Shown: positions 1-11,206, numbered from the stretch's first letter. The stretch is DNA of 64,000 bases from Okapia johnstoni (GCA_024291935.2 CM044326.1:31867948-31931947); one strand, 5' to 3'. Numbers and translations are program-made. Notes: generated by a model not told the origin, from the sequence alone.

Positions 1-919
1 CTGGCCGTCTACCTCTTCTGCCTGGCGCTCTGCGAGCTGCTCTACATCAGCACCCTGCCGCTCTGGGTCGTCTACATCCAGCAGGGGCACCGCTGGCCGC
101 TGAGCCCTTGGGCCTGCAAGGTGACCGCCTACGTCTTCTTCTGCAACCTCTACATCAGCATCCTCTTCCTGTGCTGCATTTCCTGCGACCGCTTCCTGGC
201 GGTGGTGTACGCGCTGGAGACCCGGGGCCGCCGCCACCAGAGGACCGCCATCCTGGTCTCCATGGCGGTCTTCCTCCTCGTCGGGCTCGTCCACACCCCG
301 GTGTTCAAGATGGAGCACAACGAAACCTGCTTCGAGACACTGCCGATGGACCGCGAGGTGGCTGGGTACTACTACGCGCGCTTCACGCTGGGCTTCGCCC
401 TCCCGCTGTCGGTCATCGCCGCCACCAACCAGCGCATCCTCAGGACCGTCAGGCTGAGCAGCAGCCTGAGCGCTGCCCAGAAGGCCAAGGTGAGGCTCCT
501 GGCCGTCGCGGTCGTGGCCGTCTTCCTGGTCTGCTTCGCCCCCTACCACCTGGTGCTCCTGATCAAAGCCGTCGCCTTTTCCTACTACAGAGGGGCCGAA
601 GACCCCGTGTGTGCCTTCGAAATCCGCCTGTACACCGCCTCCGTGGTGTTCCTGAGCCTGGCCACCGTGAAACAGTGTGGCTGACCCCATCATATACGTG
701 CTGGCTGCGGAAGCGTCACGCCAGGAAGTGTGCAGAATCCACAAGGGGTGGAAAAAGTGGTCCACGAAGATAGACAACACGAAGCTCACGTGCTCAAAGG
801 ACTCAGAGGAGGTACAGTCGCCCATGTCCCTCACAAACAGCTACGCCTTCCCCGATCCCACCCACCCACCAGGGCCACCGCCGGGCACCCCAGAGGGGCT
901 GGCCGAGGGGTCCTGCTGA
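1..919 (+). CDS. GPR132: GPR132 (G2A) receptor, 3' coding part, frame broken in TM7
   Basis: Class A G-protein-coupled receptor of the plasma membrane; the family is known to respond to protons and oxidised lipids and acts in leukocytes and cell-cycle control. The window opens inside TM2, in frame 1. Visible in order: TM3 ending in the CDRF variant of the DRY motif, TM4, an extracellular loop with ETCFETL, the GYYYARF stretch of TM5, the conserved SAAQKAK third loop, TM6 with the FAPYH motif, and TM7. The frame then hits a TGA at 682-684. The expected TM7 motif DPIIY and the tail (SRQEV, RIHKGWKKWS, ending EGSC at 919) continue one frame over from about 677. One extra A in the AAA at 670-672 explains the shift. 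The rest looks intact, so a sequencing or assembly error is at least as likely as a pseudogene. The identification is firm; functional status is open. Confidence 0.93.
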
Positions 920-2409
920 GCCCAGCACGGGAGTCCAGGGCTGGCTGCCCGGTGCTGCTTGGAGCCCGCTGGCCAGTGTCCATGATCCTGGCTGGGGAGC
1001 CCCCTCTGAATGGCTCGCCCCCGATTTCTCGTCCCGGGAGTCTCTGCCGCTGGGGGTCCCGGCTGAGCAGAAGCCCCACGGAAGGTGGCAGCACACGCAG
1101 GGTAAGGGCGAGTCTGCTGGCTGCGGGAAAAGCGCGTGGCGGGCAGGAGTGCTTGCTCTGGCTGGCGCTCTCCTCTATTAGCATAGAGCAGGGCAGCTGG
1201 CACAGGCCATGTGCCCGCCTGGTGCTGCTGGCAGCTGGCACAGGCCGTGTGCGGGAGCTGCCTGTCAGCCTCCGTGTGACGACTTTATTTCCTGAGGTTT
1301 TCTGCAAGCGTCGCTTGGATGAGAGTACGTGGCTCGGCATTTCTGCTTCTGCCCTGGGTCGTCCATGCAAACCGGGCCCCTGGTCACAGGCCCTTGGCCG
1401 GGGCAGCTCAGCACTGTGGCCCTGAGGGGAGCCGCAGGGTCAGAGGGGGCCACAAGGTGGGGTGCAGTCCACGTGGCCTCCGGAGGAAGCCCCGTGTGTG
1501 CGTGGCAGGCACACCTGTGGGCTTGGAGGGCCGGGGGCACCCCAGACGGGGACACACCCATAGGGCTCCAAGGATGCGAGCAAGTCGTCAGCACGGAGGC
1601 TTCCTGGCTCCCGTCGGGGCGGAGCTGCCAAGGGCCAGGCCAGGCGCAGCGCTGCCTCCTTGTCCCCATCAGTAGCAGGGCCAGTGACCCTGGCCTCAGC
1701 GGGTCAGCGGCGGGGGCTGACTGCACGCAGCCCCAAGGCGGCGTCAGGGTCAAATTCCGCTCCCGCTTCTCTAAGGCCGCGTCGATGGATGAGCTTTACC
1801 GTGAAAGACCCTGAGAAGACATGTGATTGCACGTCGGAATAAGCACGCAAGAGCGCATGTCAGCGCCAACTCCTCACGTGGAGGAACGTCAGTTTACTTC
1901 TCAGGCCCAGGGGGAGGGCCAGGCTGGGGGAGGGGAGTGTGCCTGGCTCTCCAGGTGATGGGCGGGTTCTAGAACCGTCCGAAGTGTTCACAGGGCGTTC
2001 CCACCACGCTGACACAGGAGTTCCCGGGGCTGCTGTAACTAATCACCGCAGGATCTCCCAGCCTTTGGGCTGGAGGTCTGGATCAAGGCGTGGGGGGCCC
2101 TGGGGGCCTGGGCTCAAGGCCTCGCCCTCGGCCTCTGGAGCTCACGCATCCCTGGCTTCCCGGGTGTGGCCGCATCACCCCAGGCCGTCCCCCCCAACCC
2201 CATCTCTCTTCTGTGTCTTTGGACCTGGGGGTCCCCTGGGTAACCCAGAGTGAGCTCACTGCTACACCCTTAGACAGAGCCTATTTCCCAGCAAGGTCCT
2301 GCCCGCCAATTCCAAGGCGCAGGATGAGACGTATCCTTCTGGGGGAAACAAGCCCACCCCGCACAGATGGCAACGGGGAGCAACAGCGTGCTGTGTGGCT
2401 CCCAGGGGA
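920..2409. other. GPR132 3' UTR and downstream DNA
   Basis: GC-rich sequence without a recognisable gene. It should contain the GPR132 3' UTR, but I see no clear AATAAA to fix its end. The open frames here overlap on both strands with no protein-like composition and are read as chance frames. Confidence 0.5.
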
Positions 2410-2482
2410 GGTTCAGTTCAGTTCAGTCGCTCGGTCGCGTCCGACTCTTTGCGGCCCCATGGACTGTGGCAGGCCAGGCCTC
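2410..2482 (-). repeat. Bov-A / BovB 3'-end fragment
   Basis: Carries the repeated TTCAGTTCAG box followed by the hallmark GTCCGACTCTTTGCG and CCCATGGACTG segments of the ruminant Bov-A/BovB 3' end, read on the minus strand. About 70 bp. Confidence 0.8.
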
Positions 2483-2845
2483 CCTGTCCCAGGGGAGGAG
2501 CGGCCCCCAGACTCACCGCTCACCCCCCACCTGCTCTGCGCCTGTCACCACCCACGCGGTGGCGCCCGTGACAAACGCGTGGTAAACCCGGGGGCCGTGA
2601 GCGCACCCCACGACTGTGCGCTGGCCTCCCAGTCGCTGTGAAAATCTGCTTTAAAACATGAATGATGGCAGTTTATATTTCTCATTAACACCTTTTCTTG
2701 GCAGCCTCATGCCACTTCCTTGGCAGTTTGGGGGAAAGTTCCTGGTGTCTGAAATCCCAGGCTGGGGCCCTCCCTGGCAAACCGTCTCCCAGGACCGTCT
2801 GCAGCCTAGCCTCTTGGTGTCATTTGCCCTGGGGTTTCACCACGG
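2483..2845. other. intergenic, nothing recognised
   Basis: No gene, RNA or repeat could be assigned to this stretch. Confidence 0.4.
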
Positions 2846-3055
2846 GGCTTCCCTGGTGTCTCCGATGGTGAAAGAATCTGCCTACAATACAGGAGACCTG
2901 GGGTCCAATCCCTGGGCTGGGAAGATCCCTGGAGAAGGAAATGGCAACCCACTCCAGTGTTCCTGCCTGGAGAGTTCCAAGGACAGGGGAGCCTGGTGGG
3001 CTACAGTGCATGGGGTCACAAAGCGTTGGACAGGACTGAGTGACTAACACTTTAA
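2846..3055 (+). repeat. Bov-tA SINE
   Basis: Full tRNA-derived Bov-tA: the tRNA-like head (GGCTTCCCTGG, GAAAGAATCTGCCT), the box-B-like segment, then the Bov-A body (GGCAACCCACTCCAGT, GGAGCCTGGTGGGCTACA) and the GACTGAGTGACTAACAC tail. Confidence 0.9.
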
Positions 3056-3239
3056 CTTTGTGACATTTTACGCCTCAATTTCAGTCACGGACATAAAGCT
3101 CGTGCTCCCACCGAGGGGGAGCCCCTCTGAGCAGCAGGGCCTTGTGAGCAGGGTCTCCAACTCCCGGTTGTAGGAGGACTGACCTGGAGGGCCTCCCCCC
3201 GGGAGTCTCAGAGGTGCCTTCAGGGATGAGGCAGGGCTG

Positions 3240-4260
3240 CATCAGGTGAGAGGGCAGCTGCGTGGAGGGCCATCGCCGCTGGGGAGGGCAGGCTCCCCAA
3301 GGAGGGCCCCGGGTCCCAGTCCACGGTTCTCAGCCCTCAGTGGAGGGGCCAAGTGGGGAGCTGACGTGGAAGACATCTGGGGGACAATCCGTGAAGAACC
3401 GTGCCGGGGGTCGGGGGAGGACTCGGGGCCAGACCCCAAACCGGGTGCCCGTCCCGGGACAGCAGGGCTGACGGGACGGGCGGGGTGGGCCCCTGCACCC
3501 CTTGACCCTCCGCAGCCCCCTCGTGGGCCAGCCGCAGCCGTGCGCAGGGGGCCCGGGGCGTCCAGGGGGCCGGGGGCCGCAGCCTCGCGGCCGGCTGTCT
3601 TGGCGAGGCCTCGTCCCAGCCCTGCGCGCCGCCAGCCTGGGGTCTTCCCCCGGGATTTGGGAGTGGCCGCAGGACCTGCGCGCAGCGCCACTGGGGGTGC
3701 TCATCGACGCCGGGAGCGTCCCCCGCGGAAGCTGCGCCTGACACCGAGAGGGCGCTCGAAACCCAGAGCGTCGTCCCGCTCCTGGGGGCCTTCCCCCGGG
3801 CCCTGCGAGGACCCGCGTTCCGGGACGGAGGCGCGTCTGTGCCGGCGGCGGCCCCCAGAGGGCGCGCGCGGCCGAGCGCCCAGCAGCGCGTCCGGCCCGC
3901 GGCCGCCAGGGGGCAGCACGGCCCGGGGGGCGAGCGCGGGCGCGGCGGCCCCTCTCCGGCCGGTCGCGGACCCCCGGGCGAGGTCGAGAGAGGGGAAACC
4001 GCGTCGCCGCGCGGCAGGGCGCGCGGAGCCGGGTCTGAGAAGCGAGAAGCCGAGCGCGGCCCTGCGCCCGGTGGCCAGCGGAAGCTGACGGGGACATCAG
4101 GCCGACGCGCGGCGCAGGGGGCGGCGGGGGCGCGCGCAGGCCCGGCGGAGGCCCTGTCCCCGGCCGGCCGGCGCCTCGGATGTGCACGCGGCCCCGCAGC
4201 GCCGCCCCGAGGGCCCGGCCAAGAGCACGGAGAACTTCCGTGTGGCCGGGTGCTGGGGGC
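3240..4260. promoter_or_regulatory. orphan CpG island with CTCF-like motifs
   Basis: About 1 kb of very GC- and CpG-rich DNA with GC boxes, 2.3 kb past the GPR132 stop and 9 kb before the CDCA4 promoter. No coding exon could be tied to it. It contains a strong CTCF-type core (CCGCCAGGGGGCAGC, 3903-3917) and a weaker one (3852-3865) in the same orientation. Long frames on both strands here are composition artefacts. It could be an insulator, or the promoter of a non-coding transcript. Confidence 0.6.
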
Positions 4261-4384
4261 AGCATCGTTCCGTGAGCAAAACGTGGTCTGTGATGAGAGC
4301 GACTGTCACTCACTTCGGACAGCTGCGACCGCGGGGAAGTGAGAGGACCGCCCTTCCGTGCGGCGGCGAACACTCCGAGCTCCC

Positions 4385-4427
4385 GGTGCAAGGGGCCCAG
4401 GTTTGATCCCGGGTAGGGGGACTAGAT
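4385..4427 (+). repeat. CHR-type tRNA-Glu SINE, left part
   Basis: The segment GGGCCCAGGTTTGATCCC followed by GGGGACTAGAT is the middle of a CHR (tRNA-Glu-derived) cetartiodactyl SINE. It stops abruptly at the BovB junction and resumes at 5776. Confidence 0.65.
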
Positions 4428-5775
4428 GATGCCGCAGTATGCCAGCAAATTCGGAAAACTCAGCAGTGGCCACACTTTTCATTCCAGTCCCAAAGGAAGG
4501 CCAGGCCGAAGCGTCTTCAAACTGTGGCACGATCGCACTCATTTCACAAGCTCCAAGGTTATGCTTAAAATCCTTCAGCCTCAGCCTCAGCAGTGCCTAA
4601 ACCGGAAACCTCTGGGTGTACAAGCGGGGTTAGAAAAGACAGAGGAGCCAGAGATCAAACTGGCAACATCCTTTGGATCACAGAAAAAGCAAGGGAATTC
4701 CAGAAAAACATCTACTTCTGCTTAGCCGACTAAGCTAGAGCCTTTGACCGTGGATCGCAACAAACTGTGGGAAATTCTTCAACAGATGGGATTACCAGAC
4801 CACCTGACCTGCCTCCTGAGAAGCAGGAGGTCAAGAAGCAACAGTTAGAACTGGGTATGGAACAACAAACTGGTTCCAAATTGGGAAAGGAGTAAGACAA
4901 TGCTGTGTATTGTCACCCTGCTTATTTAAATTATATGCAGAGTACATCAGGAGAAATGCTGCGCTGGATGAAGTTCAAGTTGGAATCGAGATTGCTGGGA
5001 GAAATATCAATATGACACCACCCTTATGGCAGAAAGAGAAGAGGAACTAAAGAGCCTCTTGATGAAAGTGAAAAAGGAGAGTGAAAAAGTCAGCTTACAA
5101 CTCAACATTCAGAAAAAAAGATCATGGCATCGGGTCCCATCACTCCATGGCAAATAGGGAAAAAATGGGAACAGTGACAGACTTTATTTTTTGGAGCTCC
5201 AAAATCACCGTGGACAGTGACTGCAACCATGAAATTAAAAGACGCTTGTTTCTCGGAAAAAAAGCTATGACAAACCTAGACAACACATTGAAAAGCAGAG
5301 ACAACACGTTGCTGATTAAGGCCTGTAGAGTCAGAACTATTGTTTTTCCAGTAGTCATGTACAGATGTGAGAGTTGGACCGTAAAGAAGCGCTGAAGAAT
5401 AATTGATGATTTCAAACTGTGGTGCTGAACAAGACTCTTGAGAGTCCAGTGGACTGCAACGAGATCAAATGAGTCAATCTTAAAGGAAATCAATTCTGAA
5501 TATTCATTGGAAGGACTGATAAAGCTGAAGCTGAAGCTCAGATACTTTGGCCACCTGATGAGAGGAGCTGGCTCACGGGTAAAGGCCCTGATTCTGGGAA
5601 AGATTGAGGGCAGGAGGAGAAGGGGGTGACAGAGGATGAGGTGGCTGGATGGCATCACCGGCTCAATGGACATGAGTTTGAGCAAGGTCCGGGAGATGGA
5701 GAAGGATAGGAAAGCTTGGCTTACTGCAGTCGCAAAGAGTCACATGACTGAGCAAATAAACAATGACAAAGGGGA
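4428..5775 (+). mobile_element. 5'-truncated BovB LINE (RTE clade)
   Basis: Begins at the CAGTATGCCAGCAAATT region of BovB, inside the reverse transcriptase, and runs through the recognisable C-terminal segments (AAAATCACCGTGGACAGTGA, GAGAGTTGGACCGTAAAGAA, CACCTGATGAGAGGA) to the 3' end. It has frameshifts and stops, and the tract around the YADD codons is damaged, so it is dead. It is about 1.35 kb of a normal element of more than 3 kb, and interrupts a CHR SINE. Confidence 0.88.
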
Positions 5776-5870
5776 ACTAGATCCCGCACCCACAACTAAA
5801 GATCCTGTGCGCCCAAAACAAAGATGGAAGATCCCACATGCCACAACATAAATAAATAAAAAGAAATTAT
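5776..5870 (+). repeat. CHR-type SINE, right part with A-rich tail
   Basis: Resumes with GGGGAACTAGATCCCGCA and ends in AATAAATAAATAAA and an A-rich tail, as CHR SINEs do. Together with 4385-4427 it forms one SINE split by BovB. Confidence 0.7.
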
Positions 5871-5884
5871 TAAAAAAAACCAAC

Positions 5885-6195
5885 ATATGCCAAGTGAGAG
5901 GCCAGACTCAAAAGGCCACCGGAAGCATGATGCCATTTCTATGAGAAGTCCAGCAAAGGGCAATTCATAGGGGCAGAAGGGAGATGAGTGGTCCCCTGGG
6001 GCTGGGGGCAGGGCAAGGGGGGATCATAGCTAAAGGGTAAGGGGATCCTTCTGAGGGGATGAAAGCATTCTAACATCGACTGTGGTGAAGTTTGCACGGA
6101 TCCATGAATACACTAAAAACCCTGGCTTGTACACTTTAAAAGGGTGAGTTGTCTGGTATGTGATCATATTTCAATAAACTTGTTTAATAAAAAAA
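5885..6195 (+). repeat. old L1 3' end
   Basis: Resembles the 3' UTR of old mammalian L1 elements: a CATCGACTGTGGTGA-like tract, ACTAAAAACCCTG, GTACACTTTAAAAGGGTGA and CAATAAACTTG close to the end. Confidence 0.6.
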
Positions 6196-6199
6196 GAGA

Positions 6200-6610
6200 G
6201 ACACACACATCAGACCCCTTTTGTCCAGACTGCAGACCCAAGGCCCCTGAAGGGACAGCCCAGGGCCACTACAGCTCAAAGCAGGATGGGCTGAGAGGCC
6301 TCAGCCCCAGTGGCCCCTACATACTCCCCAGTAACAGCGCTGGGGCTCCACAGCCCCTGTGACAGAGGTTTCAGGCACTGGGCAGGCAGGGTGGGCAACA
6401 TGGGGGAGGGTCCCTGTGGGTTCTGCCCTCAGCCCTGCCATGACCACTTCCCAGCCTTACTCCAGGGTTGCCGTGAGGAGAGCAGGGTACCTGCTGTTTC
6501 TGCTGCTCAGGAGACCATCACCTTCCTCCATCATGACCATTTCTGACCCTCCTGGAGATGATAGCCACCCTGCCCTGCTCACCCCTCCACCCCTGAGTTT
6601 GGGCTCCAGG
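6200..6610. other. intergenic, nothing recognised
   Basis: Moderately GC-rich and apparently unique sequence just upstream of the long BovB. No coding exon seen. Confidence 0.4.
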
Positions 6611-6614
6611 GGGC

Positions 6615-9600
6615 ATCTTTCTGATAGAAAGATGGTGGCGGAGTACAAGGATGTGCACTCATCTTCTCCTGCAAAAACTCCAAAATTACAACTCACTGCT
6701 GAACAACCATCAACAGGAGAATTGTAGATCCCACCAAAAGACACCCCACGTCCAAGGGCAAAGTAGAGGCCCCAGAAACATGACAGGAGGGGCGAAATCA
6801 CGTTTAGAATCAAACCCCATACCCACCAGAGACTCTCACACAAATAAAACCTTGTGTGCACCAGGACTCAGAGAACCCACAGAGACTGAGCCAGACCTGC
6901 CTTTGAGTGTTTAAGTGTCTCCTGCGGAGGTACAGGTCAGCGGTGGCCTGCTGCAGGGGCTCTGGGTGCAGCAGACCTGGGTCACACAGCGTGTGGCATA
7001 AACCCTCTTGGAAGAGGTTGCCATTAAAGCCACCATAGAGCCACTGAGCAGACGACCCACAAACTGCAGAACAATAATACCAAAGAAATTCTCGTACTGT
7101 TAAGAAAGTTCTAGGACTCACAACAGATTTCCCAACCTGGGGATCTGGCAAAGGGACTGAGAACCCCCAGGGAATTTTACTTTGGAGGCCAGTGGGGTTT
7201 GATTACAGAACTTCCACAGGACTGGGGAAACAGACTCTTGGAGGGCACAGACAAACCCTTGTGTGCACCAGGACCCAGGAGCAAGGAGCAGTGACCCCAC
7301 AAGAGACTGAGCCAGACTTGCCTGTGAGTGTCCAGGAGTCTCCAGTGGAGGCGTGGGTTGGCAGTGGCTGCTGCAGGGTCGGGGGCACTGAGTATGGCAG
7401 TGCCTTGCACAGGACCTTTTGAAGGAGGTCGCCATTATCTTCATTACCTCCACCATACTTTGGCCTCAGGCCAAACAACAGGGAGGGAACACAGCCCCGC
7501 CCATCAACAGAAAATTGGATTAAAGATTTACTGAGCATGGCCCTGCCAGAACAAGACCAAGTTTCCCCCTCAGTCAGTCTCTCCCATCAGGAAGCTTCCA
7601 TAAGCCTCATATCCTTCTCCATCAGAGGGCAGACAGAATGAAAACCACAATCATAGAAAACTAACCAATCTGATCACATGGACCACAGCCTGGTCTAACT
7701 CAATGAAACTATGAGCCGTGCTGTGTGGGGCCACCCAAGATGGATGGGTCACGGTAGAGAGGTCTGACAGAATGTGGTCCACTGGGGAAGGGAATGGCAA
7801 ACCGCTTCAGTCTTCTTGCCTTGAGAACCCCACGAACAGTATGAAAATGCAAAAAGATAGGACACTGAACGAGGAACTCCCCAGGTCGGTAGGTGCCCAA
7901 TATGCTACTGGAGATCAGTGGAGAACTAACTCCAGAGAGAATGAAGAGATGGAGCCAAAGCAAAAACAACGCCCAGTTGTGGATGTGACTGGTGATGGAA
8001 GTAAAGTCCGATGCTGTAAAGAGCAATATTGTTTAGGAACCTGGAATGTTAGGTCCGTGATTCAAGGTAAATTGGAAGTGGTCAAACAGGAGATGGCAAG
8101 AGTGAACGTCAACATTTTAAGAATCAGTGAAATAAATGGACCGGAATGGGAGAATTTAACTCGATGACCATTTTATCTACTACTGTGGGCAAGAATCCCT
8201 TAGAAGAAATGGAGTAGCCCTCATAGTCAATGAAAGAGCCTGAAAAGCAATACTTGGGTGCAATCTCAAAAATGACAGAATGATCTCCATTGTTTCCAAG
8301 GCAAACCATTCAATATCACGGTAATCCAGGTCTATGCCCCGACCAGTAATGCTGAAAAAGCCAAAGTTGAACGGTTCTATGAAGACCTACAAGACCTTCT
8401 AGAACTAACACCAAAAAAAGCTGTCCTTTTCATTATAGGGGACTGGAATGCAAAAGTAGGAAGTCAAGAAACACCTGGAGCAACAGGCAAATTTAGCCTT
8501 GGAGTACAGAATGAAGCAGGACAAAGGCTAATAGAGTTTTGCCAAGACAACGTGCTAGTCAGAACAAACACCCTCTTCCAACAACACAACAGATGACTCT
8601 ACCCGTGGACATCACCAGATGGTCGACACCAAAATCAGACTGATTCTATTCTTTGTAGCCGAAGATGGAGAAGCCCTACACAGTCAGCAAAACCAAGACT
8701 GGGAGCTGACTGTGGTTCAGATCATGAACTCCGTATTGCCAAATTCAGACTCAAATTGAAGAAAGTAGGGAAAACCACTAGATCATTCAGGTAGGACCTA
8801 ACTCAAATCCCTTATGATTATACAGTGGAAGTGACAAATAGATTCAAGGGATTATATCTGATAGAGTCCCTGAAGAACCAGGGACAGAGGTTCATGACAT
8901 TGTACAGGAAGCAGGGATGAAGACCATCCCCAAGAAAAAGAAATGCAAAAAGGCAAAATGGTTGTCTGAGGAGGCCTTACAAACAGCTGAGGAAAGAAGA
9001 GAAGCTAAAGACAAAGGAGAAAAGGAAAGATACACCCAGGTGAATGCAGGATTCCAAAGACTAGCAAGGAGAGATAAGAGAGCCTTCCCCAGTGACCAGT
9101 GCAAAGAAATACAAAGAGAGAAAGAGAAAGAGAAGTTGCTCAGTCGTGTCCGACTCTTTGCGTTTTTCAAAGAAATAGAGGAAAACAATAGAATGGGAAA
9201 GAATAGAGATCTCTTCAAGAAAATCAAGAGATACCAAGGGAACATTTCATGCAAAGATGGGCTCAATAAAGGACAGAAATGGTAGGGACCTAATAGAAGC
9301 AGAAGATATTAAGAAGAGGTGGCAAGAATACACAGAAGAACTATACCAAAAAGATCTTCATGACCCAGATAGCCACGATGATGTGATCACTCACCTAGAG
9401 TCAGACATCCTGGAATGTGAAGTCAAGTGGGCCTTAGGAAGCATCACTACAAACAAAGCTAGTGGAAGTGCTGGAATTCCAGCTAAGTTATTTCAAATAA
9501 TAAAAGATGATGCTGTGAAAGCGCTACACTCAATACTCCAGCAAATTTGGAAAACTCAGCAGTGGCCACAGGATGGAAAAGGTCAGTTTCCATTCCAATC

Positions 9601-10606
9601 CCAAAGAAAGGCAATGCCAAAGAATGTTCAAACTACTGAACAATTGCACTCGTCTCACAAGCTAGCAAAGTATTGATCAAAATTCTCCAAGCCAGGCTTC
9701 AACAGTACGTGAAAAATAAACTTTGAGTTGTTCAAGCTAGATTTAGAAAAGGCAAAAGAACCAGACGGGCTGGATGAAGCACGAAGTGGAATCAAGATTG
9801 CTGGGAGAAATATCAATAACCTCAGATACGCAGATGACACCACCCTTGGCAGAAAGCAAAGAAGATTTAAAGAGCCTCTTGATGAAAGTGAAAGAGGAGA
9901 GTGAAAAAGCTGGCTTAAATCTCAACATTCAGAAAACTAAGGTCATGGCATCCGGTCCCAATATTCATAGCAAATAGATGGGGAAACAATGGAAACAGTG
10001 ACAGACTTTATTTTCTTGGGCTCCAAAATCACTGCAGATGGTGACTGCAGCCATGAAATTAAAAGACACTTGCTCCTTGGAAGAAAAGCTATGAACAACC
10101 TGGACAGCATATTAAAAAGCAGAGACATTACTTTACCAACAAAGGTCCGTCTAGTCAAAGTGATGGTTTACCCAGTAGTCAGGTATGGACGTGAGAGTTG
10201 GACTATAAAGAAAGGTGAGCACCAAAGAACTGATGCTTTTGAACTGTGGTGTTGGAGAAGACTCTTGAGAGTCCCTTGGACTGCAAGGAGATCCAACCAG
10301 TCGATCCTAAAGGAAATCAACCCTGAATATTCATTGAAAGGACAGATGCTGAAGCTGACATTCCAATCCTTTGGCCACCTGATGTGAAGAACTGACTGTT
10401 TGAAAAAGACCCTGATGCTGGGAAAGATTGAAAGGCAGGAGGAGAAGGGGACAACAGAGGATGAGATGGTTGGATGGCTTCACCAACTCAACAGACATGA
10501 GTCTGAGCAAGCTCTGGGAGTTGGTGATGGACAGGAAAGCCTGGCGTGCTGCAGTCCATGGGGTTGCAAAGAGTCAGACATGACAGAGTGACTGAACTAA
10601 ACTGAA
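6615..10606 (+). mobile_element. nearly full-length BovB LINE, degraded
   Basis: About 4 kb. A long 5' region with sequence duplicated inside it (about 6836-7060 against about 7245-7440) is followed by the ORF. The apurinic-endonuclease domain starts near 8035 (GTWNVRS, with the following LEVVKQEMARVN). A basic linker (KKCKKAKWLSEEAL) lies near 8940, and an RT region from about 9260 includes NNLRYADDTT near 9818-9845. The conserved 3' end finishes at GACTGAACTAAACTGAACTG. Several stops and frameshifts occur, an RT segment is missing near 9765, and a 66-bp Bov-A-like insertion sits at 9112-9177. It cannot encode a working enzyme. Confidence 0.9.
9112..9177 (+). repeat. short Bov-A-like insertion inside BovB, with direct repeats
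   Basis: A purine-rich run followed by GTTGCTCAGTCGTGTCCGAC and TCTTTGCG, the start of the Bov-A body, interrupts the BovB reading frame. The 10-mer CAAAGAAATA lies at 9102-9111 and again at 9168-9177, consistent with a target-site duplication. Confidence 0.65.
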
Positions 10607-10613
10607 CTGGTCT

Positions 10614-10785
10614 CTGATTCTCAAGTTTCAGCCTGCACCAGAATCCCCTGGTGGGCCTGCTGAAATGCAGCCAAACAGGGCCCAGCCCCAGAATTTCTAA
10701 GTCAGCAAATTTGCATTCATAATGACTTTCCAGGAGATGCTGCTGCTGGGGGTACAGGCCCACAGCTTGAGAACTTCTGCCCTAA
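10614..10785. mobile_element. MER5A-like hAT DNA transposon fragment
   Basis: A segment starting TCTCAAGTTTCAGCCTGCAC and ending CAGCTTGAGAACTTCTG is nearly palindromic at its ends, with a middle of the type CCCAGCCCCAGAATTTCT. This is the layout of MER5A (hAT-Charlie) elements. Confidence 0.6.
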
Positions 10786-11206
10786 GCCAAACACCATTGG
10801 AATGGCATGTGTTCAATTCTGGCCAGTGAGAGGTGGGCCAGGACTTCAGTTTGCCTCCTGGAGGAAAGGCTGTTTCCTTAGACCTCCTGTGAAACTGAAC
10901 GCAAGATCTGGAGCTACTGCAGCCACTCTGAGTCTCTGTGGGCAAAGCCATCTGAACAGGAAGCCCACACACAGGGGAAGGTCTTTGTGCCCCGCACCTG
11001 ACCATCCCAGTCCTTGACCTTTTAAGGGCTAGTGGCATTTGCCTCCGGTGCACCACAGCTCCTGTGCCCAGGGCCTGCTCCACATCAGAAGGTGTGCTGG
11101 CCACACACCCTGACCAACCCCCTTCGTTTCCTTCAGCTCTCTCACACTGCAACCCGTGCTGTGTCCCTTCAGGGTCATAAGGACATCGTTTTCCTTCCTT
11201 TATTAT
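10786..11206. other. intergenic, nothing recognised
   Basis: No gene seen. Part may be old repeat, but I could not assign it. Confidence 0.35.

Noticed and set aside
2846..3055. tRNA gene at the head of Bov-tA copies
   Set aside because: The tRNA-like part is the degenerate head of a SINE; no acceptor stem or full cloverleaf is evident, and the Bov-A body follows directly.
3246..4391. Overlapping long frames on both strands (280 and 353 codons) in the CpG island
   Set aside because: Both are R/P/G-rich with no domain or family resemblance, and they coincide with extreme GC content, where stops are rare.
8035..9700. BovB endonuclease/RT as a working gene
   Set aside because: Multiple stops and frameshifts, an inserted SINE fragment and a missing RT segment.
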